This document shows positions 38,912-47,667 of a DNA stretch of 64,000 bases, one piece after another. Source of the DNA: Arthrobacter bussei (lineage in GTDB: Bacteria; Actinomycetota; Actinomycetes; Actinomycetales; Micrococcaceae). The notes below the pieces were generated by a model. It ran no database searches and was not told where the DNA came from. It worked only from the letters and a program-made list of their open reading frames with translations. Both the position numbers and the translations under genes were made by a program. The stretch is from the NCBI RefSeq assembly GCF_009377195.2, contig NZ_VJXX01000002.1:248001-312000 (forward strand), given 5' to 3'. Within the stretch, counting starts at the first letter, position 1; each line of letters starts with the position of its first letter.

Positions 38912-41713
38912 CTAGTGTGCGGCGTCGTGCCAGCTGGCTCCCGTACCCACCGAGACGTCGAGCGGGACGGAGAGGTCGGCCGCCGACCCCATCTGTTCGC
39001 GCACGAGTGCCTCGACCTCCTCGGCCTCGCCCTCGGCAATCTCGAGGACGAGTTCGTCATGCACCTGCAGCAGCATCCTCGAGGCGAGTCCGCGCCGGGT
39101 GAGGGCCTCGTCCACCCCGAGCATCGCCTTCTTGATGATGTCCGCCGCGGAGCCCTGGATGGGCGCGTTCAGGGCCGCGCGCTCGGCCATCTCCCGCAGC
39201 TGGCGGTTGTCGCTCGAGAGATCCGGGAGGTACCGGCGACGTCCCTCGATCGTGGAGGTGAAGCCGTCCTTGCGTGCCTGCTCCACGATGCCGCGCAGGT
39301 AGTCTCGCACGGCACCGAAGCGCTCGAAGTAGTCGCGCATCAGGGTGCGCGCCTCGTCGACGGAGATGTTCAGCTGCTTCGAGAGGCCGAAGGAGCTCAG
39401 ACCGTACACCAGACCGTAGGACATGGCCTTGACCTTCGACCGCATCGCGTTGGTCACGTCCTCGGGAGCCACGCCGAAGATGTGCGAACCGACGAAGCGG
39501 TGGAGGTCCTCGCCCTCCTGGAAGGCGGCGATCAGCCCCTCGTCGCCGGAGAGGTGCGCCATGATCCGCATCTCGATCTGCGAGTAGTCCGCCGTCATCA
39601 GGCTCTCGTACTTCTCGCCGTTCCGTCCCTGCCCGACGACGAACACCTCGCGGATCCGCCGTCCCTCGTCCGAACGCACCGGGATGTTCTGCAGGTTCGG
39701 GTTCGTCGAGGACAGCCGGCCGGTCGCCGCGATCGTCTGGAGGTAGGTGGTGTGGATGCGGCCGTCGTCGTCCACCGCTTTCCGCAGGCCCTCGACCGTC
39801 TGGCGCAGCTTCATCGCGTCGCGGTACGCGAGCAGCTGCGTGAGGAACGGGTGCCCGGTCTTGACGATCAGATCGGTGAGCGCGTCCGCGTCCGTGGAGT
39901 ACCCGGTCTTGATCTTCTTGGTCTTCGGGAGCTCGAGCTCGTCGAACAGCACCGCCTGGAGCTGCTTCGGGGAACCGAGGTTGATCTCCTTGCCGATGAT
40001 CCGGTAGGCCTCGGCCCCGGCAGCGCTGATGGTGGTGGAGAAGTCGTCGTAGAGCCGGTCCAGACCCTCGACCGAGACGGCCACGCCGGTGAGCTCCATC
40101 CGGGCGAGGACCTCCGCGAGGGGCAGCTCGAGTCCGCCGAGCAGCTGGTTGGCGCCGCGCTCCACGAGCTGTCCGGCGAAGTGCTCGCTCAGCTGGAGCG
40201 CCGCGTAGGCCGCGACGACGGCGGGCGAGGCGACGTCGTTGCCGCCGAGGTCCAGAGCCTGCTGGCCCGAGGAATCGTTCGCGGCAGCCGTGATCGAGAG
40301 CCGGAGGTGATACTGCGCCAGATCGGCGAGCTCGTAGCTGCGGCGGTCCGGCTGGATCAGGTACCCGGAGATCGCCGTGTCGTCGACCTCGCCTGCCAGT
40401 GCGAACCCGCGAGCGTGCAGGAGCTTCGCGACGGTCTTGAAGTCGTGCACGATCTTGGGGGCGTCCGTGCCGGCCAACCACGCACCGAGGATCTTCTCCG
40501 CCTCGGCGTCGAGCTGCTCGAGCGGGATGAACGCGGCCTGCAGGGAGGTCACAACGGCGATCCCCACGACGTCCGTGGCGCCGGCCGTCGTCTCGGTGGC
40601 CAGGGAGACGGAGGCCTGGGCCTGGTTGGTCGACGCGAACCAGTGCGTCAGCGCTGCAGCGTCCTCGAGCATCACGTGGGCCGGGGCGCTCTGCTCCTCC
40701 CCCTCCTCCTCGGACTCCTCCTCCCCGAAGAGATCGAAGAGGCGCTTGCGCAGGGTGTTGAACTGGAGCGAGTCGAAGAGATCCTCGACGGCAGCGCGGT
40801 CGGGGTGCTGGGACACCATCGCGTCCAGGTCCACCGGCAGCTCGAGGTCGGTGAGCAGGCGGTTCAGGCGGCGGTTGCGCTTCACGTCCTCGATGTTGGC
40901 GCGCAGCGAGTCACCGACCTTGCCGCCGATCTTGTCCAGGTTCTCCAGGATGCCCTCGAGGCCGCCGTAGAGCTTGATCCACTTGGCCGCCGTCTTGGGG
41001 CCGACCCCCGGCACGCCCGGCAGGTTGTCCGCACTCTCTCCCACCAGCGCCGCGAGGTCCGAGTACTGGTGGGGCGGGACGAAGTACTTCTCCTCGATGG
41101 CCTGCGCGTCCATCTGCGGGATGTTCGTGACGCCCTGCTTCGGGTAGAGCACGGTCACGCGGTCGTTGACGAGCTGGAAGGCGTCCCGGTCACCGCTGAC
41201 CACCTGCACGTCCCAGTCCGCCGCGGCTGCCTGGTGGGCGAGCGTCGCCAGGATGTCGTCCGCCTCGTAGCCATCGAGCGAGATGGTGGGGATCCGCATG
41301 GCCTCCATGACCTTGATGATGAGGTCCACCTGCCCGTGGAATTCCTCGGGCGTCTTGGATCGGCCGCCCTTGTACTCCGTGTACTCCTCCGAGCGGAAGG
41401 TCGGGGTGTCGAGGTCGAAGGCCACGCAGACGTGGCTCGGCTTCTGGTCCTTGATGAGGTTGATGAGCATCGCGGTGAAGCCGTAGACCGCGTTGGTGTG
41501 CTGACCGGTGTCGGTGGAGAAGTTCTCCGGCGGCAGTGCGTAGAAGGCGCGGAAGGCCATCGAATGGCCGTCGATCACCAGAAGTCTGTTGCGCGAGCCG
41601 TCGCTCCGCCGAGCCGACGCCTGCCCGCCGGCCGGTGCCACGGCGCCGTCCGGGGTGCCCTCGGCAGGCGGCGTCATGGTCAGGGTGGCAGCAGGTTTGG
41701 TCGTTTCACTCAC
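38912..41713 (-). CDS. polA: DNA polymerase I
   Basis: Repair and Okazaki-fragment polymerase, 933 aa. N-terminal 5'-3' exonuclease (LLVIDGHSMAFRAFYALP, GYEADDILATLA, PGVPGVGPKTAAKW), central 3'-5' exonuclease fold that looks inactive (motif I DxE is replaced in SLATET), and C-terminal polymerase with motif A MTADYSQIEMRI, motif B RSKVKAMSYGLVYGLSSFG and motif C LLQVHDELVLE. I chose GTG 41713 (VSETTKPAATL), 7 nt after TAGGCT. The gene faces away from a thioesterase gene whose start is only 19 bp distant. Confidence 0.96.
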   Translation of the reverse strand: MSETTKPAATLTMTPPAEGTPDGAVAPAGGQASARRSDGSRNRLLVIDGHSMAFRAFYALPPENFSTDTGQHTNAVYGFTAMLINLIKDQKPSHVCVAFDLDTPTFRSEEYTEYKGGRSKTPEEFHGQVDLIIKVMEAMRIPTISLDGYEADDILATLAHQAAAADWDVQVVSGDRDAFQLVNDRVTVLYPKQGVTNIPQMDAQAIEEKYFVPPHQYSDLAALVGESADNLPGVPGVGPKTAAKWIKLYGGLEGILENLDKIGGKVGDSLRANIEDVKRNRRLNRLLTDLELPVDLDAMVSQHPDRAAVEDLFDSLQFNTLRKRLFDLFGEEESEEEGEEQSAPAHVMLEDAAALTHWFASTNQAQASVSLATETTAGATDVVGIAVVTSLQAAFIPLEQLDAEAEKILGAWLAGTDAPKIVHDFKTVAKLLHARGFALAGEVDDTAISGYLIQPDRRSYELADLAQYHLRLSITAAANDSSGQQALDLGGNDVASPAVVAAYAALQLSEHFAGQLVERGANQLLGGLELPLAEVLARMELTGVAVSVEGLDRLYDDFSTTISAAGAEAYRIIGKEINLGSPKQLQAVLFDELELPKTKKIKTGYSTDADALTDLIVKTGHPFLTQLLAYRDAMKLRQTVEGLRKAVDDDGRIHTTYLQTIAATGRLSSTNPNLQNIPVRSDEGRRIREVFVVGQGRNGEKYESLMTADYSQIEMRIMAHLSGDEGLIAAFQEGEDLHRFVGSHIFGVAPEDVTNAMRSKVKAMSYGLVYGLSSFGLSKQLNISVDEARTLMRDYFERFGAVRDYLRGIVEQARKDGFTSTIEGRRRYLPDLSSDNRQLREMAERAALNAPIQGSAADIIKKAMLGVDEALTRRGLASRMLLQVHDELVLEIAEGEAEEVEALVREQMGSAADLSVPLDVSVGTGASWHDAAH

Positions 41714-41726
41714 AGGTGCCAGCCTA
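41697..41726. promoter_or_regulatory. Overlapping divergent leaderless promoters of polA and the thioesterase gene
   Basis: Minus strand: TAGGCT (41721-41726), spacer GGCACCT, GTG 41713 of polA. Plus strand: TTGGTC (41697-41702), 17 nt, CAGCCT (41720-41725), 7 nt, ATG 41733. The two -10 hexamers share five base pairs, and each -35 region lies within the opposite coding sequence, so the promoters should exclude each other. Confidence 0.6.
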
Positions 41727-41732
41727 GTTGCC

Positions 41733-42221
41733 ATGACAGACAACCGCACCCGCCCCGACCCCGTCCAGCAGCCCACGGAGGAGCGCCTGGCCGAGCTCAC
41801 CGCCGCAGGGATCCCGCCCGAGATGCACGGGTGGCTCGGCCGGTACGGGGTGGGTGCGCTGACCGTGAAGATGGGCATCGTCTTCCAGGAGATGAGCGCC
41901 GAGCGGATGGTCGCCACGATGCCCGTCGAGGGGAACCAGCAGGTCGCCGGCATCCTCCACGGTGGCGCGCACGTGGTGCTGGCCGAGACGCTGGGGTCCT
42001 TCGCCGCCGGCCTGCACGCCGGTCCCGGTCGGCAGGCGGTCGGGATCGAGGTCGGAGCCACGCATCACCGGAGCATCGATTCCGGCACGGTGACCGGCAC
42101 GGCGACGGCGATCCATCTCGGGCGGACGCTCACCACCCACGAGGTCGTCATGACCGACGAGCAGGGCAGGCGTCTGTCCACCGCCCGCATCACCAACATG
42201 ATCCGGGACGCGCGCGGTTGA
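41733..42221 (+). CDS. Hotdog-fold thioesterase (PaaI family)
   Basis: 162 aa acyl-CoA thioesterase-like protein. Family signatures: QQVAGILHGGAHVVLAETLGS (the H-GG catalytic segment), VGIEVGATHHRSIDSGTVTG and TTHEVVMTDEQGRRLSTARITN. PaaI-type enzymes release CoA from hydroxyphenylacetyl- or other aryl/acyl-CoA; the substrate here is not determined. Alone in its unit; the start is set by position relative to the promoter. Confidence 0.9.
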   Translation: MTDNRTRPDPVQQPTEERLAELTAAGIPPEMHGWLGRYGVGALTVKMGIVFQEMSAERMVATMPVEGNQQVAGILHGGAHVVLAETLGSFAAGLHAGPGRQAVGIEVGATHHRSIDSGTVTGTATAIHLGRTLTTHEVVMTDEQGRRLSTARITNMIRDARG

Positions 42222-42376
42222 TCCTCACCCCGTCCGGGCCCGCCCCTCGGTCCGTCCAGCGGACGGACACCCACCGCCCAGAGAACAGTCAGTCGATCCC
42301 CGGATACTGACTGCGGCCGGCCGGGTGGGACGCCCCGGGGCGTCCGCCCCGGGACACGCCGGGAGCGGGACGAGGG

Positions 42377-45064
42377 ATGATGGCGGACAGACAGCAGGGA
42401 AGGCGACCAGCGCCGGGATCGATGCCATGGCGGATCGCGGTGATGCTCCGGTCCGCGTGGCACAGTCCGGTCCGGCCGGCCCGCACGGCTCCCCTCGCGC
42501 TGTCGGTCCTCGCCGCCGTCTGGCTCCTCGCCCTCGGCACGGGTGCGCTGCCCGCCGGACCGCCCGCCGGGCTCGCGCCGTCCGTCCTCTTCTCCGCCCG
42601 CACCTCGGAGCAGCACCCCCTCTCCCTGCTGCTGTCCCTGGTCTGGGCGCCGGATCTTCCCGCCTACCTCGGAGCGACGGCGGCGACCGCCGCCCTCGGC
42701 ATCCTCGCCGAGACCCGGCTCGGGACGCGGCGCTTCGCCCTCGCCGTCGTCGTCACCCACCTCGCGGCGCTGATCGGCGCCCTGGTGCTCGGTACCGCCG
42801 TCGCTCCCCTCTTCCCCCGCTGGTCGGCAACGTTCGGCAGTGCATCGCTCGGCGGTCCGACGCTCGGGATGCTCGGTGCCATGCTGGCCGCCACCGCGGG
42901 GATGGGGCCCCTCTGGCGGCGGCGGCTGAGGATCATGGGCGTCCTCCTGCCGTTGACGCTCGTCCTCTACAACGGCGCGCTGATGTCCGTCGCGCTCCTG
43001 CTCGCAGCCCTCGCGGGCCTGGCTGCCGGGCCGCTCCTCCTGGGGCGCCACGCGCACCGACCGGCTGCGCCGTCCATCCGTGAGTCGCGTGTCCTGGTCG
43101 CGCTCGTCTGCGCCGCCGCCGCCGTCGGGCCCGCGCTCGCCGCCCTCTCGCCGCATGCGACCGGGCCGTTCGCGGTCCTCGGGATCCTCTTCACCTCCGT
43201 GGAGGGCGCCACGCCCGACGCCGTCCGAGCGGCCTGCAAGCCCGGCGGCGTGGTGCGGCGCTGCGCCGAGGCGCAACTGCAGGCACGGGCCGGTGCGGGG
43301 GGCCTCGTGATGTCCTGCCTCCCGACGGTCCTCCTGCTCGTCCTCGCCGACGGCCTGAGACGCGGCCGGCGCTTCGCGTGGGCCGGGACGATCGTGGTGC
43401 AGCTGGCCCTGGCGCTGCTGTCGGTCCACACCTTCCTCACCTTCCTGCGGCACCGCGCGGACGGTGAGCTCGCGACGCTCCTGGCGGGTGCACGCCCGGA
43501 ACGCATCATCGCCGACCTCGTGGTGCCGGCGCTGCAGCCCGTGGTGATCGTCGTGCTCCTGGTCCTCGTCCGGCGCCTCTTCGTGCTTCGCGCGGCTCCC
43601 GGCACCTACCGCACCATCGGGCTTCACACGGCCGGCGCCCTCGTCGGTTCCGGCACCCTCTACGTGGGGCTCGGACTGGTGGTCGCGCGCCAGTTCAGCC
43701 CGGGGGCCACGCTGCCCACGCTCCTCGCCGACTTCCCGCAGCGGCTGCTGCCGATCGCGGCGACGCTGCACGTCTACCCCGGGTTCCTGCCCTCGGACAG
43801 CGCGGCGATCATCCTCTACGAGTGGATCGGGATCGCCTTCTGGGCTGTGGTCGCCGGACTCCTGCTCCGCTCCTTCCGGTCGGTCCGGCGCACCGGGGAC
43901 GACGCCGACCGCGATCGCGCACGGAGCATCGCCTCGGTGGAGGGCCGCGGCTCCATGACCTGGATGGGCCTCTGGCCGGGCAACTCCTACTGGTTCGACG
44001 GGTCCTCCTACGTGCCCTACCGGGTGATCTCCGGCGTCGCACTGACCCTCGCGGGTCCGGTCGGCCCGGCCGCCGACACCGGACGAGCACTGCGCGGGTT
44101 CTCGGAGTACTGCCACACGCAGGGCTGGATCCCCTGCTTCTACTCGGTCACCGGCAAGGTGGCGGACCTGCTGCCGCGTGGGTACCGGCGCCTGCAGGTC
44201 GCGGAGGAGACAGTCCTGGACCTCGACGGGCTCGCCTTCACCGGCAAGCGGTTCCAGGACGTCCGCACCGCCCTGAACCAGGCCAGGAAGAACGGCGTCC
44301 ACAACGAGTGGGTCGATCCCGTGCAGACCCCGCCGGTGATCCTCGACCAGGTGCGCAGCATCTCCGAGGAATGGGTGGCGGACAAGTCGTTGCCGGAGAT
44401 GGGCTTCACCCTCGGCGGGATCGACGAGCTCCGCGACCCCGCCGTGCGCTGTTCCGTCATCATCAACGACGGACGGACGGTCCACGCCGTGGCGTCCTGG
44501 CTGCCCATCCACGACGGCGGACGGGTGACCGGGTGGACGCTCGACTTCATGCGCCGGCGCGGCTCCGGCTTCAAGCACAGCATCGAGGTGCTGATCGCGC
44601 AGGCCGCGCTGGACCTGCAGGCGGAGGGCCGTACAGAGCTCAGCCTCTCCGGTGCTCCCCTCGCCCGGTCGGGGTCGGAGGACGCCGACGGCGACCCGGG
44701 CGACGCCCTCGACCGGATGCTCGGCGTCGTCAGCCGCACCCTCGAGCCGGTCTACGGCTTCCGTTCCCTCTTCGCCTTCAAGGCCAAGTTCGGCCCGCGC
44801 TACGTCCCGCTGTACCTGTGCTTCGAGGACCCGGCCACGCTGCCGGCGATCGGGCAGGCCATCACGCGTGCCTATGCGCCCGACGTCGGCGCGGCGGACG
44901 TGTGGCGGCTCCTCGTCACAGGGCCGCGACGCAGGGGCCGGACCGCACCCGGGCCGGCGCCGGCCTCCCTGCCCGTCCGCGCATCCGGTCCCGTACCCGC
45001 ACCCGCACCGCCCCTCCGCGAGCGCGACCCGTCCCCCACCCGTTCCGGCGGACCGAAGGAGTAG
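42377..45064 (+). CDS. Aminoacyl-phosphatidylglycerol synthase-like membrane protein (rhomboid-like N-terminus + DUF2156)
   Basis: 895 aa. Residues ~30-245 form a six-helix bundle resembling a rhomboid domain but with no GxSG catalytic serine (GGPTLGMLGAM in that place). More membrane helices run to about residue 490. Residues ~525-845 are the DUF2156/MprF synthase domain (GLWPGNSYWF, FTGKRFQDVRTALNQARKNGV, GWTLDFMRRR, FRSLFAFKAKFGPRYVPLYLC), which transfers an amino acid from aminoacyl-tRNA to phosphatidylglycerol. The C-terminal 50 residues are Pro/Arg-rich. Start: ATG 42377 or 42380, right behind GAGGG. The amino acid used is unknown. An esterase gene follows by 2 nt. Confidence 0.84.
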   Translation: MMADRQQGRRPAPGSMPWRIAVMLRSAWHSPVRPARTAPLALSVLAAVWLLALGTGALPAGPPAGLAPSVLFSARTSEQHPLSLLLSLVWAPDLPAYLGATAATAALGILAETRLGTRRFALAVVVTHLAALIGALVLGTAVAPLFPRWSATFGSASLGGPTLGMLGAMLAATAGMGPLWRRRLRIMGVLLPLTLVLYNGALMSVALLLAALAGLAAGPLLLGRHAHRPAAPSIRESRVLVALVCAAAAVGPALAALSPHATGPFAVLGILFTSVEGATPDAVRAACKPGGVVRRCAEAQLQARAGAGGLVMSCLPTVLLLVLADGLRRGRRFAWAGTIVVQLALALLSVHTFLTFLRHRADGELATLLAGARPERIIADLVVPALQPVVIVVLLVLVRRLFVLRAAPGTYRTIGLHTAGALVGSGTLYVGLGLVVARQFSPGATLPTLLADFPQRLLPIAATLHVYPGFLPSDSAAIILYEWIGIAFWAVVAGLLLRSFRSVRRTGDDADRDRARSIASVEGRGSMTWMGLWPGNSYWFDGSSYVPYRVISGVALTLAGPVGPAADTGRALRGFSEYCHTQGWIPCFYSVTGKVADLLPRGYRRLQVAEETVLDLDGLAFTGKRFQDVRTALNQARKNGVHNEWVDPVQTPPVILDQVRSISEEWVADKSLPEMGFTLGGIDELRDPAVRCSVIINDGRTVHAVASWLPIHDGGRVTGWTLDFMRRRGSGFKHSIEVLIAQAALDLQAEGRTELSLSGAPLARSGSEDADGDPGDALDRMLGVVSRTLEPVYGFRSLFAFKAKFGPRYVPLYLCFEDPATLPAIGQAITRAYAPDVGAADVWRLLVTGPRRRGRTAPGPAPASLPVRASGPVPAPAPPLRERDPSPTRSGGPKE

Positions 45065-45066
45065 CC

Positions 45067-46362
45067 ATGGACCCGCTCGAGTGGGACCTCATCGACGGGC
45101 CCGCGCCCGCCGTCCTCGCCGCCCTGGGCGGACTGGCCCTCCTGTGGCTCGTAGCGGGCCGCCGGCGGCACCTGGTTCGCGCCGTCGTCCCGGCCGCACT
45201 GATCGGCGCGGTAGGGGGTGTCGCGGTCTGGTTCGTGACCGAGGAGGTCCTCAACATCTGGGGGGCGCCACAGCCCCCCTGGTTCTACCTGCTGGGCGGC
45301 ACGGCGATCGCGGCGGTCCTGCTCGGCGCGACGGGGCTCCGCACCCGCCGGCGGTGGTGGCAGCGCGTGCTGACCGTCGTCGCTCCCGTCCTGGTCCTCG
45401 TGGCGGTCGCCGTGAGCATCAACGCCTACTACGGTTCCTTTCCCACCCTGCAGGCGATAACCAACGGTGCGGACGTTCCCCGCCTGGAGGCCGTCCGCAC
45501 TCCCGAGGGCTCCGGTCCGTTGACCACCCTCGACGCCTGGGAGCCACCGGCCGACATGCCCTCCACGGGGACCATCTCGGTGACGACGATCCCCGGGACG
45601 GTCTCGGGAGTGGAGGCCGGTGACGCCTACGTCTACCTGCCCCCGGCGTATCTTGCGTCCACCCCGGCCCACCTGCCGGTCCTCGTCCTCATCCATGGCG
45701 ACCCCGGCGGGCCCGAGGACTGGATCACGGGCGGTCGGCTTCCCGCGGTGATGGATGCGTACGCCGCGGCGCACAAGGGCCTGGCCCCGATCGTGATCCT
45801 CCCTGATGGCTCTGCCAGCACCGGTCCCACGCCGTCACTGTGCCTGGACAGCAACTACGGCAAGGCCGGGACCTATCTGTCCACGGACGTCCCCGCATGG
45901 GTGAAGTCCACGCTGAAGGCGGGCACCCATGCAGCTACGGACTGGGCGATCGGGGGATTCTCCTACGGCGGGACCTGCTCGCTGACCCTGGCGACAGGAC
46001 ACCCGTCCGTGTATCCGACCTTCCTCGACATCTCCGGCGAGGACGAGCCCACCATCGAGGCGGGCCGCGACGCGCTGATCGCGAACTACTTCTCCGGTGA
46101 CGCGGCGGCCTTCGAGGCCCAGAATGCCCTGGACGTCGTCACAACGACTCCCCTGCCCGGCACCGCGGGGATCATCACGGTCGGTGCCGATGACAGCTTC
46201 TACAGGCCGCAGGGCGAGAAGGTCTCGGCGGCCCTGACGTCGGCGGGGGTCGACGTCCAGCTGCAGACCGTACCCGGCGGTCACACGTGGGAGGCCTGGA
46301 ATGCCGGCCTGCAGAACAACCTCGACTGGCTCATGCAGCGGGCCGGCGTCCTGGCCGGGTAG
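45067..46362 (+). CDS. Membrane-anchored alpha/beta hydrolase (esterase D/mycolyltransferase-like)
   Basis: 431 aa. Three or four membrane helices (about residues 10-30, 35-58, 70-88, 105-125) are followed by an extracytoplasmic serine hydrolase domain: VLVLIHGDPGGPEDW, nucleophile Ser299 in GGFSYGG, an acid in GADDSFY and His406 in GGHTWEAW. AAGGAG lies 5 nt before ATG 45067, and the gene is 2 nt downstream of the synthase gene. Linked hydrolases that remove the amino acid from aminoacyl-PG are known in other bacteria, so that role is an attractive inference; a general esterase is the alternative. Confidence 0.83.
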   Translation: MDPLEWDLIDGPAPAVLAALGGLALLWLVAGRRRHLVRAVVPAALIGAVGGVAVWFVTEEVLNIWGAPQPPWFYLLGGTAIAAVLLGATGLRTRRRWWQRVLTVVAPVLVLVAVAVSINAYYGSFPTLQAITNGADVPRLEAVRTPEGSGPLTTLDAWEPPADMPSTGTISVTTIPGTVSGVEAGDAYVYLPPAYLASTPAHLPVLVLIHGDPGGPEDWITGGRLPAVMDAYAAAHKGLAPIVILPDGSASTGPTPSLCLDSNYGKAGTYLSTDVPAWVKSTLKAGTHAATDWAIGGFSYGGTCSLTLATGHPSVYPTFLDISGEDEPTIEAGRDALIANYFSGDAAAFEAQNALDVVTTTPLPGTAGIITVGADDSFYRPQGEKVSAALTSAGVDVQLQTVPGGHTWEAWNAGLQNNLDWLMQRAGVLAG

Positions 46363-46409
46363 GAACCACGGTGCCGGAAAGCAAGTCCGCCCTGTGACCC
46401 CCGGGATGG

Positions 46410-46439
46410 TTGCCCGGGCTCCCCGGCTCTTCCTACCGT
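46410..46439 (+). promoter_or_regulatory. Promoter for the small lipoprotein gene
   Basis: TTGCCC (46410-46415), 18-nt spacer, TACCGT (46434-46439). The resulting leader of about 60 nt contains a ribosome-binding site before ATG 46507. Confidence 0.5.
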
Positions 46440-46506
46440 GGAAGGAGGGCCGGTCCCCGATGACCGTCCTGCCAGAGCACAGAACAGCACCCGGACGGAG
46501 CCTCCC

Positions 46507-46686
46507 ATGGCAGACAAGCATCACAGGACCATCGCCGCCCTCCTCGCCGCGAGCACGCTCTTCCTGGGCGGCTGCGACCTCGGCACCAAGGACAGCGACA
46601 ACTCCGGGACGGACACCGGAAACTACGACGACAACAACGGCATCGACACCGACCTCGGCGACGATGCCCGGGGGAACGACAACTAG
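46507..46686 (+). CDS. Small acidic lipoprotein
   Basis: 59 aa, function unknown. Signal peptide with lipobox LFLGGC (Cys at about residue 24), after which the mature part is about 35 residues made almost only of Asp, Asn, Gly, Thr and Ser. ATG 46507 has ACGGAG 6 nt upstream; extending to 46438 would place the signal peptide internally. Its TAG overlaps the GTG of the next gene (TAGTG). The acidic tail could bind cations, but that is speculation. Confidence 0.72.
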   Translation: MADKHHRTIAALLAASTLFLGGCDLGTKDSDNSGTDTGNYDDNNGIDTDLGDDARGNDN

Positions 46687-47177
46687 TGGCGGAGCGCGCG
46701 GCGGCCCTCGGCCGGGCGGCTCTCCGCGGTGCCGCGGCAGGCCTGCTGGGGACCGCGGCCATGACCGCCGGTGAACTCCTGGAGCAGCGCGTCACCGGCC
46801 GGCCGGACTCCCACGTCCCCGCGCGCACGCTGCGTCTGCTGTTGCGCCGGCCCACCGGCCAGGCGGCGCAGTACCCGGGGTGGAACCACGCGATGCACTG
46901 GCTCACCGGTGCCGCGCTCGGCGCGGTGCGTGGCATCTGGTCCGTCACGGGGATCCGTGGTCCGTCAGCGACAGCCGCTCACACCGTGCTGCGCCTCGCC
47001 TTCGACCAGACACTCGAGAACGCGACCGGGGCGGGCGCCGCTCCGTCGCTCTGGCCCTCCGGCGAGAAGACCGTCGACTACCTCCACAAGGGCGTGTACT
47101 CGGTGGTCACGGGTGCGGCGTCCGACGCGCTGAACCCACCCGCACTCGTCAGCCGAGCCGGCGTGCGCTCGCACTGA
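46686..47177 (+). CDS. Hypothetical membrane-associated protein
   Basis: 163 aa, not recognised with certainty. Hydrophobic segments RGAAAGLLGTAAMTAGE (near residues 13-30) and WLTGAALGAVRGIWSV (about 72-90), plus a later YSVVTGAASDAL segment, suggest membrane association; the pattern loosely resembles YagU/DUF1440-type proteins. GTG 46686 is coupled to the lipoprotein stop by a 1-nt overlap. A terminator follows. Confidence 0.65.
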   Translation: MAERAAALGRAALRGAAAGLLGTAAMTAGELLEQRVTGRPDSHVPARTLRLLLRRPTGQAAQYPGWNHAMHWLTGAALGAVRGIWSVTGIRGPSATAAHTVLRLAFDQTLENATGAGAAPSLWPSGEKTVDYLHKGVYSVVTGAASDALNPPALVSRAGVRSH

Positions 47178-47182
47178 CGCAG

Positions 47183-47214
47183 GACCCACCCATCGGCACC
47201 TGCCGACATGGGTC
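47183..47214. terminator. Probable bidirectional terminator
   Basis: Imperfect hairpin: GACCCA/TGGGTC outer stem and TCGGCA/TGCCGA inner stem with a small internal loop, in the 35-nt gap between convergent genes. It overlaps the last codon of the receiver protein. Confidence 0.6.
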
Positions 47215-47596
47215 AGGCGTCGGCGGTGGCCGTCCCCTCCTGGATGTGCCGTCGCAGCTCGGCGGGCCGGAAGGGCTTGCGGAGGTAGCGGTCCGCCCCG
47301 GACTCGAATCCCCGCTTCTCGTCCGAGGGATCCGCGCGCGCCGTCAGCATGACGATGAAGGTTCCCGAGAACCGACGGATGCGCTGCGCGACCTCGAAGC
47401 CGTCGATGTCGGGCAGGCCGACGTCGAGCGTCACGACGTCCGGCATCAGGCGCCGCACCATCTCGACCCCGGCGAGTCCCGCCGGCGCGGTGTGCACGCG
47501 GAAACCGGATCCTGTCAGCACGGTGTGCAGGAGATCCCGGACGTCGTCATCGTCCTCGATGACGACGGCAGTGCGGGCGCGGTCGGTACTCGGCAT
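47213..47596 (-). CDS. Stand-alone response regulator receiver protein
   Basis: 127 aa, a single CheY-like receiver domain: acidic pocket VVIEDDDDVRD, phosphoacceptor Asp in TLDVGLPDIDG, Thr in MLTARAD and Lys in YLRKPF. There is no output domain and no kinase gene nearby, so it must act through protein contacts or phosphorelay. ATG 47596 is 6 nt after TAAACT (leaderless). Confidence 0.87.
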   Translation of the reverse strand: MPSTDRARTAVVIEDDDDVRDLLHTVLTGSGFRVHTAPAGLAGVEMVRRLMPDVVTLDVGLPDIDGFEVAQRIRRFSGTFIVMLTARADPSDEKRGFESGADRYLRKPFRPAELRRHIQEGTATADA

Positions 47597-47602
47597 GCCG
47601 CA

Positions 47603-47608
47603 AGTTTA
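47603..47608 (-). promoter_or_regulatory. Leaderless promoter of the receiver gene (-10 TAAACT)
   Basis: TAAACT, spacer TGCGGC, ATG 47596; closely matches the GNAT promoter TAAACT-TGCCTC-ATG at 24121. Confidence 0.65.
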
Positions 47609-47667
47609 CTCCGGGGCGTTTCCGCCGGGGCACGCAGCCCTACGGGATGCTGCAGCTGCGGGGAGGG

